Assembly (NCBI GenBank): GCA_023055355.1
Contig: JALJCS010000001.1
Span: forward strand, 91,869,381-91,933,380
Reading direction: 5' to 3'
Length of the DNA stretch: 64,000 nt
From: Agelaius tricolor
Taxonomy: Eukaryota > Chordata > Aves > Passeriformes > Icteridae
Position 1 is the stretch's first letter, and every line of letters begins with the position of its first letter. Position numbers and translations under genes: made by a program. The notes under the pieces are model-generated. The model was not told the DNA's origin, did no database searches, and saw nothing but the letters and a program-made list of their open reading frames with translations. Shown piece by piece: positions 1-11,508 of this stretch.

Positions 1-1570
1 TCACCCCTTCATTCCTTCCTCCCCAGGTGAACTGTAAACAACATTTCAGAATAGCTGAGGCAAGTGATTTTGCAGAGAAGGCAAGAAGAAATTCCAGTAG
101 ATGGGCCATGTATCTTGGGACGTGGTTGAAGGTGAGCTCAAGACACCAGGTATCACTCACATTCCTTGACATCCCACTAACACAGCGGTGAGCAACCCCA
201 GAGCTGCTCTGATCCCCATCTCCCTGCCACTCCCATGCTCCCCAACAGGCACATGGCCTCTACCACCTCCTGCAGCTCAGGAGTCCCCTGCAGCTTAAGG
301 TACTTCCCCACCTCTAGATACTTCAATAACTGGGGAGGGACTCCAGTACAAGCCTACTGTAATCTCTTTGCTTTAATCTAGACTGTCATATCATCTCTCT
401 TCCTGAGCAGAACAAAAATAGATTATCTACCATTACCTTTTCAAAGATGTGGTTTGAATTGGTTTGCTTCTTTTCATTTTGTTCACTGGCTGGATCTTTC
501 TTTATTTCATTAAGATTGAATTTCCCCATCATAGTCCTACATACTTTTGTCTTTTCTTACTTAGTTTACCTGAGGAGCTAAACCCATAGTATTGTAGGGA
601 AAGATGGTTTTAAGATGTGCTGGCTCCTCCTGTGCTGGTCATATGGAGCTTGGAGCCTGTACAGAGCAAACCTCTGCCAGCTTACATGGTTCTGCTTGTT
701 TTCTGAGTAACACAGTTATCATATGGGCTTTTATTAATTTTTCTCCATGGCTCACCTGAGACAAGCCTATCTTCTGCCTCCCAGCAATGCAAGGAATGCT
801 CCTCCTGCTTTTCTGCATTCATACTCAATAGCTCAACCTGGAGTTATGAACATAATGTTGACATTTCCCAGGAAATCAGCCTAAAGGATCATGACTGGTT
901 CCATCTGGCCTTGAAATCAAGGCAAATATTGGCATTTTTTCTTAGGTGAGTACAGCCAGGTTGTCTGTTCTATCTGCCTTTCTTTTTTCTCCTTTCTAAC
1001 GCAAAAATTGGGTAATTTACCTTTATTCATCAAACATTCCAAACAAATTTCCATTAAATGTATGTTCACATATATTTAACATGTAGAGAATATATACTTG
1101 GAGGTGTAAATATAGTTTCAGGTGTGTGTGTCAATATGAATGCATTTAAATACATAGCAGGCTAAATTATGATTTATTATAGGTCTGTGTATACAAGCCA
1201 GGATCCTGAAGTTCCTTGACAGGTGAAACCAAACAAAGAACATTCTTATCTTTCCTGTAAGTTAGGATGAGTGAAGGCTTCTTGCAGATACCAGAGAGAA
1301 TAAATATTCTACACAGAGTGCTCTGACAGCTCTTCAGCTTTCCCAGTTTCACATAGCTTTTAAGCATGTAAACACTGCAACCACACCAAAATCCAGGACT
1401 GCAGAGCTGGTGGAGATAGAGGATACACATGGGCAAATGGAATTCCCATTTCATTCCTTACCCACAAGTTCATACTAATTATGCTATGTCACTGTGTCAT
1501 ATCATGTCTCCTCAAGAATATGAAGTAAAAGGGGCTGGAGCTGGGTGAGGAATGAATGAAATAGGAAAGA
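1..1570. other. Upstream non-coding DNA, no gene seen
   Basis: This is AT-rich unique-looking sequence. Open frames are short, overlap on both strands and resemble no protein I recognise. No RNA gene or clear transposon is visible. Confidence 0.6.
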
Positions 1571-1743
1571 GAGAAGAGAAGAGAAGAGAAGAGAAGAGAA
1601 GAGAAGAGAAGAGAAGAGAAGAGAAGAGAAGAGAAGAGAAGAGAAGAGAAGAGAAGAGAAGAGAAGAGAAGAGAAGAGAAGAGAAGAGAAGAGAAGAGAA
1701 GAGAAGAGAAGAGAAGAGAAGAGAAGAGAAGAGAAGAGAAGAG
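1571..1743. repeat. (GAGAA)n pentanucleotide microsatellite, about 34 perfect copies
   Basis: The 5-bp unit GAGAA repeats without a visible interruption for about 173 bp and ends in a short T run. One strand is all purine and the other all pyrimidine. The unit contains no stop codon in any frame, so it creates artificial open frames on both strands (Arg-Glu-Glu-Lys type on plus, Leu-Phe-Ser-Ser type on minus). Such long pure arrays are usually length-polymorphic and can form triplex DNA. Assembled copy number may not equal the true one. Confidence 0.97.
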
Positions 1744-2564
1744 TTTTTTTTATATTGTGTCTGTCTTGGTCCTGCTCTACGTGCTTGAAGTCTGAGTGCT
1801 CCCACCGATGCAGAGGTTTCCCACCTGTTCTCTCTTTTTAATCTATGCTTTTAGGCACAGCTGAGCAGTGTCAGCTCTTCAGCACCAAAAAGAAAAAATC
1901 TGAAGAGAGAAATTTTCGCCCCACAGAATTCTAGGAAAAAAATTCCAAAATTAAGTAGAAAAAATAAAATTGATGGAAATCTTCAGTACCCACTGTGCTT
2001 GACCTGATAAAAAAACTCCATGCAAATTAAGACAGTAAGTGTAACTTAAGACATGACAGAAATGAGACTTGACTTCCTGAGTATGTTGGCTGTGTCTCTA
2101 CTTTTGCACACAGTGAAGAAGCCATGTGTGTGGAACACCCTATGAGGTGATCTGAATGCTAACTTGATGTTCCAGCTGGTTTCAAATGCACTCAGCTGGG
2201 TGTGTTTGGTGGAAATGTGACCTTTGGAGTACATCTACCCTTTTTCCCTTGCTCCAAGTGCTGCTGGTCTATTTGCTCATATGTGCTTGTAGTTGTGGTG
2301 CTTACATTAAACACAGAAAAAGTAATGGAAATAATCCCTTTGTGGAGAAAATCTGAATTGCTGGATGCAGAGGATGAATTTATTTTTCTTTTTATCTCCA
2401 CATGCTGTTCCGCTGATGATAGCAGTGGCTTTGCTCTGGGCTGTATACATAAAATACAAAATACAGCTGTAGTGAACGGGGAGAACTTCTACTTAAAAGA
2501 GAACAGATTGCTGGCATCCTTAGAGACCTGGAGTTCCCGTGCATTGTACCTACCCACCAGGGCA
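1744..2564. other. Non-coding spacer between microsatellite and CR1
   Basis: No gene is recognised here. Open frames on both strands overlap each other and run into the neighbouring CR1 element, which explains their length. Confidence 0.55.
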
Positions 2565-3245
2565 AGGCTGCTCTAAGGTCTCCTTGGAGCCTTCTCAGCC
2601 CCAGGCCGAAGGACCTCAGCTCTCTCAGGCTGTCTTCATAGCACAGGTGCTCCAGTCCTCTGCTCATCCTCATGGCCACTCCTCTGGACTTCCTCCAGCA
2701 GGTCCACATCCTTCTTATGCTGGGGCCCCAGAGATGGATGCAGCACTCAAAAGAGCAGAGTAGAGGTGAGGAACCATCTCCCTCAGCCTGCTGGCCGCAC
2801 TTTTGATGCAGCCCAGGACATGTTTGGCTGTCTGGGCTACAAGCACACATTATGAGCTTCTTATCAACCAACAGCCACAAGTTCCTCTCCTCAGGGCTGC
2901 TCTCAACGCATTCTGCGTGCTCTCTACCCAGTGCGTGTTTGTGCTCGGGATTGCCCCGGCCCAGGGGCAGGATCTGTCACTTGGCTCTGTTGAACTTCAT
3001 GATGTTCACTCAGACCCACCTCTCAAGCCTGTCCAGGTCCCTCTGGATAACATCCCTTCCCTCCAGTGTGTTGACTGCTCCTTGCAGCTGGTGTCATCAG
3101 CAAACCTGCTGAGGGTGCACTCAGTACCACTATCCCTGTCACTGACAAAGATGTTAAACAGCACCGGTCCCAACACTGACCCCTGAGGAATGTCACTCAT
3201 CTTTGGTGTTCATTTCCACATTGAGCCATTGATTTAAACCTGTCT
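2565..3245 (-). mobile_element. 5'-truncated, broken CR1 LINE fragment (ORF2 C-terminal part)
   Basis: Read on the minus strand, this shows the hallmarks of avian CR1 ORF2. Near 3200-3100 there is a reverse-transcriptase segment containing [14 protein letters not shown] and then FADDT, the catalytic-loop motif of the polymerase. Further on, near 2735-2570, is the ORF2 C-terminal segment with RGLEHLCYEDSLREL. The two parts lie in different frames and contain stops, so the copy is dead. The 5' part of ORF2 and ORF1 are missing, as is typical of target-primed 5' truncation. Boundaries are approximate; the low-coordinate edge is the element's 3' side. The presence of CR1 supports an avian or other sauropsid source. 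It is a retroposon, not a host gene. Confidence 0.9.
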
Positions 3246-6200
3246 GGAATGTTATATACTTGAATAATGATTATATGATGAATATTTGATTTATATTCAC
3301 TGTATATTTGGGAAAAGTGTTATAAACTCAAAGTAACATTTTAACTTATTGAAGAGTTAAATAAGAGTGCCAGGAATTTGAAATATGACATAATGGTGGC
3401 TAAAGGGAAAATTCAAAGACTTGAGACATTTCATAACATGAAATGTGATTTTAAAAAATGAATGGTCTGGGGAACTTTGCTTAGAAAATTGGATTTTGTA
3501 GGACCTAATTTGCTGGTTGCATTCTTTTGAACACGACCATTTCATTCTTTTAATGAGGGCTTTGAGTTCCCTTGTGTATTCTGGGACTATTTGTTTATCC
3601 AAAGAGGCTCATAAGCTGGCATGAAGAGTTAGTTGCAACAAACGGGCAAGTAAAACAGTACACATTAATAATGCAGAATGTACCATCAGAGGGAAATATT
3701 ACTGGTTGCTATGGCTTGAGCTTATGCTGGAAGGAAAAAAACCAATACAATAATTTTGAAAGGGCTGAAGTTGATGGATTTTATGGAAGGTATATGAAGA
3801 GGAATACACAGGGGAGAAGCTGAAGGAAGACTTTTTCTCACACTGAAATAGAGTGAGACAAGTCTATATGTGAAAAAGACAGTGAAGAAAAGCAATCTGA
3901 TATGGCCAAATGGTGCCTGGCTGAAGATGATACAGAACAAGACCTATGTTATACAGCTTTTAAAGCCAAATTAACATAGAAACAAATCCAGAGGAGATGC
4001 ATGCACCTCATTAAAATGCTAGATTTGTTCTTAAGATTGTATTTTTTTATGCAAGAAAGGAGGTAACATAGAAGTTGCTATGATAAAAGAGAAAATTATT
4101 AGATCTTATGATACTCTGAATGAGAGGACAATATGTGGGATTACACAGAGAGAGAAATGAGTACAAAGTGACCAGGACAGAGAGGGGGAAAAATTACACT
4201 GCCTAAACCAGAAAAAAATATCAGTATAGCCACAGTAACATGAAAATTAAGAGCTACTGTTTCTGAAGGGTCACTCAGTTTTGAGAATTTGTTTCCGTAT
4301 TTTTCAACATCAAAAATCTTATCCAAAGGGGTCTTCAGGAGCTGCTGTATCTCTATGGCAGCTACTTCTTTATTACAATGCAGGTTTTAGTGTGAGTGTG
4401 ACTTTGGGAACAGATGAAAGGATCTAAATTCTAATTTTAGTTTCCAGTTTTACCTGAAGACTGACAGAGTCTGGATTCACCCAAGCTTTTGGGGAAGGTT
4501 GTCCCACCTGAATACAGTGAAAAGAATACAACAGTTGTCATGTGCACAAAGCAGCACATGATAGCTGAAAAGGAGAGGGAAAACATTTCTACACTCTGTA
4601 ATGAGGTCCTTCCTAGTCTTTCCTAGTAGTTCCCAGATGGACAAATGCCTCATGGCTGCCCACAGCAAGAAACCCAAATTCTTAACTTCTATCCCTGGGT
4701 GAAATACCCTGAGTGGCTTGAAGATGCTGGCCTTGTCAGTCCTCCTACATCTTTTCCCAGCTTGATCCAGACAATGCATAAGATTCCCTTTTCTTACAGG
4801 ACTCTTCCATGTCCTTTAAGTCCTATGCTCCCTCCCATGCTCTCCAGATATTCTCCTTCCTGATTTCTCTCTGCTGGCCTCATAATTTAGCACACTACAT
4901 GTAATTGCTACTTTAGGTTGTTTCCCTGGCCCCTCCAAAACTCAGAACTTTTCGGAGTTCTGAAAAGTTCCTGAAAAGTTCCCATGCCCTGACCTCATTA
5001 TCACTCACACAGATCACCAGCACCTCCAGCCAGCACCCTGCCTGCAGCACAGCCAGCCTCCTTCTGCCTGCCTCACAGGTAAGATCCCAAAATACAGGTT
5101 CTGTCCAAGACATTTTTTCAGTAAATAGTACCCTGACCTCCAAGGGCAGAGGAGGTTGACATATCCAAAAGAAACACCCAAAACCCACTGAATATTTTGG
5201 GTAGTCCCAACCTTTGATTAAAAAATATCTCCTTTGATTCTTAATTGTAACTTAGCCATAGCTTTCTTCTTTCTATAAAACTTAAGACAGAAGGATTCAC
5301 CCAGGGATTCACTTTGTTCTCATTGATGCTCCAGTCCATTCAGTTTCCTGTGTCTCACACAAAGACTGATGCAAGAAATTACTGCAAGCAGAGACCAACA
5401 TCAGTCAGGGGGTCCCTGTACTGTGGAGATATGACTAGGCAGGACATGTTCAAATGTTCTGGTAGGAAATTAGGATTGTGTCATCAGACTGCTGGTGGAA
5501 GATGGAGGGAATCCACCAAAGGGATTTGAATATAAATAATGTGTATATGGTGGCCTGAGCCATAGAGATGGGATATGTCTCTTTTCTGTGCCACCTGGAG
5601 CCTGTGTATCATCTGTGCATTTAGCTCAGGACACATAAACTACAGTAAACCAGGATGGGAGGATGGGGCTGAACCTGAAGGGAGTATGGGTTTTGCTCCT
5701 ACCTGGAAGGAAGGGATTATCTCCCTGGAAAGTGAGGGCTAACACTGACACTGCTCAGCCCAGGTCCAGAGCATCCAAATAGTTCAAAACATTTCAGATT
5801 CAGCTTCAATCCATCATTTCTCCTCCAGAAGGATGTCTGCATGCACTCATCCCTTGAGAGTGGACAACTCCCCCTCATTAGGGTAGGTGGACCCTAAGGT
5901 TTGTCCACAGGAAGATGGGGTGAAGCGCAGAGTCAAACCTTGACTCTCCAAACTCCACACTAGTTCCTTCAGGAAGAACTTTCTTCCTCAATGTCATCCC
6001 AGCTAAGCTGAACAAAAAGCATGACTCTCCCAAGAAGTGAGGGCAGGAACTGAAATGCAAAGGGCAATAGGGCAGAGATAGGTTTGATGAGGTTTCAGCA
6101 CTGAAATGGTAAAAAGGTAAAAAGGGCACATGACCATTTAATAATATTAGGGAATAGCAAGTAAAAGAAAACGCAACCACAGAGAGACCCCCCCAGGGAC

Positions 6201-7280
6201 ATCAACAGAGTGAGAAAGGAAGGAAGAAACCACAAAATAGCCTGAAGGCTGGGGGTGGCTGCTGACTGTTGAGCTCTCTCAGCAGTCTCTGAGCTAGGTT
6301 CCTATGCAAAGATTGTAGTTTTGAACTCCAAGGTCCTTTTCACTTCTAAACTCTCAAGGTTTTCCCATGAATACAAATAATGAAAAAGTGACTTGGTCCT
6401 TCTCTGGATGCAGGTGTATTGATTGTAGTGACAAAAAATCAGTTCCTTAGTCCAAAACCCATTTATCTTGGCAAGGATGTGAACAAAGGAACGGAGAACA
6501 ATGACTCCAGAATGTCTGAGATACCAAGAGCTTTCTGAGAAACAGATTAACAAAACACTTCAGTAAAAAAGAATTTTAAAAAACCCTCCGAGTAAACTAG
6601 ATAATATAGAGAAAATATTTACTCTAGAAACTTATATTAATAAGCAGGAGGTGTGTAGAATATGTGATCACACAAGGAACTTACTATCTGCTAGACATGA
6701 GTGCTGAGGGATGTGAGAAGATTAGCAAGGAAGCTTATTGTAGCACATGTAATCTATTTTTTATTTGAATTAAAATTGAGAGGTATGGGAAAATTAAAGA
6801 AAAATAAAAGGCACAAATACCGTACTACGCATCCAAAACAGAAGAATGACTTCAGCTATCATTGTCCCAGGAGAAAACATTGTAAATGGCTATAGATAAT
6901 GGGCTCCTGAGCAATACCAGAGCTCATTGTACACAACAGCTTTCCCTAGATATGCTTGACCATTAGAGGAAAGAAAAGTAGTAGCAATCATACTTGGAAA
7001 TATGTGTTTGGCCCTCATGTTTTGTGAAGTAATAAAGCTGTCTCAGGCATGTCTAGTTCTCATGGAGTCTGAGGACTTGACAAAGAGCAGCTGATAAAGA
7101 AATGGCAAAGTATAAAATACAAGGACAGTGTCTAAGTGTTCAAATCAAAAGAACTAAACATTCTAGCTTAGCTTACTTTTACAGTTTTTGTGTATATTCA
7201 CAGCACGCAAGGAAAGAAGTGCCAAGTAGTACAGTTTAGCATCAACTGCAATGAACATGAAGGTCCTACCATGAATGATG
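3246..7280. other. Upstream non-coding DNA, no gene seen
   Basis: This is AT-rich sequence with short unrecognised open frames on both strands, none with a domain, splice context or codon pattern I can support. A small hairpin is present at 4945-4970: 9-bp arms GAACTTTTC and GAAAAGTTC, with the right arm's core repeated directly afterwards. Confidence 0.55.
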
Positions 7281-7340
7281 ATAGGCCCAGACCTGTTAAA
7301 TATTTTTCTTCATGATTTAGGGGAGTGAGATACAAATATT
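7281..7340 (+). mobile_element. Possible ancient CR1 reverse-transcriptase scrap
   Basis: On the plus strand from about 7288 the translation reads GPDLLNIFLHDLG. This closely resembles the GPVLFNIF(I)ND segment of CR1/LINE reverse transcriptases. Similarity fades within a few dozen bases on each side, so this would be a small, old relic. A chance match is possible because the stretch is so short. Confidence 0.35.
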
Positions 7341-7415
7341 TTATAAGAAAAGACTGAAAAGGTTATGACTGCATGAGGCTCTCTGCAGTACGGATGTAAA
7401 GAAAACAGGAGAAGG

Positions 7416-7523
7416 GAGCAGATGTTTGGAGGTCAAGGAAATTTCTGGGAATCAGATATCTCTAGAGGTAGCCACCAGGCAAGGAAAACTGAGCTCCTGT
7501 TAATGACCTCCAAACATCTGCTC
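7416..7523. repeat. Perfect 20-bp inverted repeat with 68-bp spacer
   Basis: The left arm GAGCAGATGTTTGGAGGTCA (7416-7435) is matched exactly by its reverse complement at 7504-7523. The spacer (7436-7503) shows no obvious further pairing. No transposase, target-site duplication or RNA gene is visible, so it is called only as a structural repeat. Confidence 0.93.
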
Positions 7524-10500
7524 TGCTCCCTCCCCTCTTTAGTTTCTACTATGATTTGGAGGATGTCTTATACAACCATGATTTGTCGCAGACAGGTTAG
7601 GGGTTTGGCTGACTTCCAGTCTCTGTTTGAAGTGGATGTTTCTGCTATGAAGTTTTTGTTGTATCCTTTGCAAGTGATTATCAATATTCAGTCTCGTCTC
7701 CCTTGAAATAATACTGAATTGTGCTCCTGCCTCTGTTTCCTTCTCCTTATATTGTGACCTCCCTTTTTCTAAAAAGTTTTTCCGAATGTGTTGATCTGGT
7801 AAATCTCAAGTATTGAGATGGAAGATTTGTTGTTGCAAGGTAGACAAGCCATCTGGCCCAAAGTTTGTTTCACAGTTTTGACCACCAAAACAAATTAGAA
7901 GTTACCTCCAAGTGCTTTCTTGTATTGGTCAGTCACCTGAATGTAATGAAGTTTTACACTATGATGTATGAGGCTCAGCATCTTCAGCCAATTATGTGCC
8001 TTCTGTATCTTTGCTGCAGGAAAAAGGAGAAAAACCCCTCTAGTTTGTCAACGCATCAAATTAAAATTTTGTACTGGTAGACATGAGGAAACTGGTGGAA
8101 GGGAGGTGTTTTTTCTTTAGTGGGCTAGTAAAACCTCAATGGTCAAGGCATTGGCTCTGTGAAATATTGGAAGGGCTTGTTTGAACACAGTGTCCCCAGG
8201 CTGGCTGGGAATGGATGGGCAGCTTTGGTAAACTCATCTGGTTCTTTTGCAAGCCAAGAATTCCCCACCTTCCCCCCTCACTTTTATATATAAAAAAGAA
8301 AACAAATCATTAGCCATGTCTGGTTTTTGCACATATTAGACTTTATATGACTGTATGAGTAGGAAACTACATAGCAGTCAGATGGAGAAGATGAGATGTG
8401 AGGAGAATATAAAAATAAGGAAACAGTCAGGGAAGCAAAAATCAGCAAGTAATGGCTCTTTAGCAGAGACAGTTACAGTAAACAGTTTGTTTCATGAAAG
8501 TAGACCTAAAGAATCTTGATTTTCCCAAAAGCTTTGTCAGGTGCACCTTATCAGCTTTTCCAGCATCCTCAACTTCTTATTGTCCTTCTACACCTAACTC
8601 TTGTTTTGGTATTGTGGCTGGTCCAGCGCTGATGGATCAGGCACCACATGGCCACCACAGGCCATGTAATATCTGTTACATATTTCTTGGTGGAGATACT
8701 AAATAAGATCTCCCTCCTCTGTTTAGAAAGGTAAATTTTCAATGGTTTAAGGCACTTTGTAACTCTGAGGCATTCAACCATGATTTGAACTCCTCTAAAA
8801 CTGGACTGGTCTTTTAGGAGGACTGATGGTTGCAGAGATTCTGTCAATTGACAGACACAGGTAGATGCTGAGAATAGTGTGTAGGTAGGCATGACATGCC
8901 AGCACAAGAACATCTTAGGCAGTTCATCTAAATATGATGTTCAATGTGATAATACATGCAGACAGAATTGGAGGAAACAGAAAAGGAGACACCTAGAACC
9001 AAATCTTCAGGAAACCAACTGCATTTGCCTTGTTACAGAGATCAGGTAACACCAACAGATGAACTACTTCTCACAAGAAAACTAAATTAAAGACTCATCT
9101 AATTAAATGAATAGTAGCCTATTTAAAACAAGAAACTGGCAAATTCAGTTCCACAAAAAAATAAAAGGTATATAAAAAGTTGATAGCAAAGCTGCCATAT
9201 AGCAAAAGGCTGATATTTAGGAGGACTTGGAAGGTAAAATGTGAAGAACTTTGAACAGATGAAGGAAAAAAGAGGGGACAACAACACTGGAAAAAAGCAT
9301 GGAAACATTTTGCTGAAGGATTGGGGCTTTGACTGCCTTTTTTACAGCGGCAGGTGCACAGGGAAGAAGCACTGAAGTTCTGCTGAACTTTGTGGTCCCA
9401 AGTTTTTAACATCCAATTTAAAACACTTCAAAATATCATTAGAAAGTTGGCATACAGCTCATACTTAGCAAAGAGGTGAGAGGAAGTGCAGGAATTTAAG
9501 GCACTTTAAAGATTTGTCTGTCTCCTTAAAACTGCACTTGCCCAAGCAAAATCTTCATCCCACTTCTGCTCACACAACTGAAGTTGAATTCTGCTTAAAT
9601 CAGTCTCTGTGACTTTGCTTGGCAGAAGGCTCTTTTGCAGTCAGAAACTGGGGGAAAATCACCACAGTGTAATGCTCCACAGACTGTTTTTTCCCTCATG
9701 CAAGTCCTTAAAAAAGAAAATTGTCTGTCTGAATTTTTATCGTTTAGGAGAATTCTGTTAATTTGAATGTATCTGTATTTGAATGGGTCTTTGATACACA
9801 TGTTATCTCAGCAGTGTCTTCTTTGGCATCATGGATTTTTGAACTGTTTTCAAGCTGGATTTGAATGTTTCTGTCATTTAAGGTTATAACCTCAGAAAAC
9901 AGACAACCTTGAAGAGAGCATTTTTGCAGGAAGTTGGTATGGGAGTCCTCACTAGAGGTTGGTCATTCCATTTACAAGAGGAGGAACTTGATTAGACTGG
10001 ACAATTATGACACAGGCTTAGGCAAAATGAAGCCCATTATTAAAATGTGCAGTAGTTTTGCTGAGGAAGGGACACTGTTCTATAAAATGGTGTCATTCAT
10101 TACAAGGTGTTTAGAAAATATGGCATTGAAGGCACTAGGCAGTGTTGGGTTGAATAAAACCTATAAAACATAATGAAAGCCAAAGGATTGTTTCTGAGAA
10201 AGAGATTCAGATCTCCTTGGCACTGGATCAGTCACCTTTCAATAAAATGTTTTAGGTGAAATATCATGCTATATATTTGTTTAGAGAAGTGCCAAATTTG
10301 ATAGGCTCGAAGGCTAGTAGTATGGCAAATCTCCTCTTCATCACTAACAATTCCAGGTCTTGCCAGAAATAACTGCTGTGCAAAGGGAGAGCACTCTTCG
10401 ATATATTAAAATTAGCTAGAATAGAGTGTCTCCTAATCAAATTTTGTCCTGAATTTCCAAATGATGTATAGTTGTTTTTGTTGTAGATAACACTCCACTG

Positions 10501-10949
10501 GGGACTATGCTAAAATCCCTGAAAACTCCTATTATGCTAGACCTCTGGCTGAACTTTAACTCTATGCTTAGAAGTGAGAGGTTGGTGTTATAAGCCACCC
10601 AGATCTCCATCAAATACTGTACATTTAATTGTACACTTAGCTAACAAAGATCAACTTATATTAAATGAGTAATAAATTCCCAGCTCCACAAAATGAACAC
10701 AATGACATTTCAGAGTAGCATAATCTGCATTTGAGGCCACACTCAGAGGTAATGATGGAAGAAAAGGGACAAAGTAATCATGTAACATTGGTAGGATTCT
10801 AGTATTCTTTGCCTTTCTTGCGACAGATGTTTCTGTGAGCTGGTCAGTTGTATCTAGAAGCTATAAAATAAAGACAGAAGGCTTAACAAATAATTGGCAC
10901 AGACCCAGCACTTAAATCAGCTTCATGTAGTATGAGAAATTATGCTGCT

Positions 10950-11110
10950 TTGAGGGCAACTATAAGGAAAATCTATTCGGATGGAGTGTACCTATGGAGT
11001 TTTGGCTGATTGCTGTTTGAACGCCCGCTAAGTACATTAGGGAGTATAAATTTCAAAAAAACATTGCACAGCATTGCTAAGGACTCTGCATGTATTTATC
11101 CTGTCAAAAT
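10950..11110. promoter_or_regulatory. Weak candidate conserved non-coding element
   Basis: This block keeps several CpGs in an AT-rich setting (around 10977 and 11020-11030) and has a dense, non-repetitive texture unlike its flanks. It lies about 31 kb upstream of the TBX18 start codon. The call rests on texture only; no specific factor site is assigned. Confidence 0.15.
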
Positions 11111-11480
11111 GTTTGAAGCTATAACTGACATATGAGTTTTTAATTTCTTTCCATTTTTAATATTCCCCACTGGAAAATATCAGTGCATCCACACATTGCA
11201 CTTGTAGTGGCATTCCAAACCTCTGCAATTCTCTGTAATGGAGAGTTAGAGGTTGGAGCAAACACCTCTAGAGCTGAATGTTTGCACAAAACACACCTTA
11301 TCTTATTTGTTCTTTTCTGAGACCTACAAAGCCTGTTTCACTGTGCTGCTGTTCAGTCCTGGCTCATTTCTATTCTCAGACTGTACAAAGCACATTTCAG
11401 ATTAAAAGTTTCAGAGATTCCTGTAATGGAGATCTATATGAAAGGTTTCACAGTTGGATCTAAGCTGACTTGTACTGATT

Positions 11481-11508
11481 TTCTCCAGATGTCTGGTCAT
11501 CTGGAGAA
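11481..11508. repeat. Perfect 11-bp hairpin, 6-nt loop
   Basis: Left arm TTCTCCAGATG, loop TCTGGT, right arm CATCTGGAGAA. The stem is too short for a microRNA precursor and nothing nearby marks it as part of a transposon. Confidence 0.9.

Noticed and set aside
1512..1805. Open frames on both strands through the GAGAA array (Arg/Glu/Lys on plus, Leu/Phe/Ser on minus)
   Set aside because: The pentanucleotide lacks stop codons in every frame; these are repeat artefacts, not genes.
2202..3186. Plus-strand frames of 74-127 codons over the CR1 element
   Set aside because: They are the antisense of the CR1 ORF2 remnant.
8788..8822. Imperfect hairpin (CCTCTAAAA with TTTTAGGAGG)
   Set aside because: Arms are short and need a bulge; within what chance allows in this composition.
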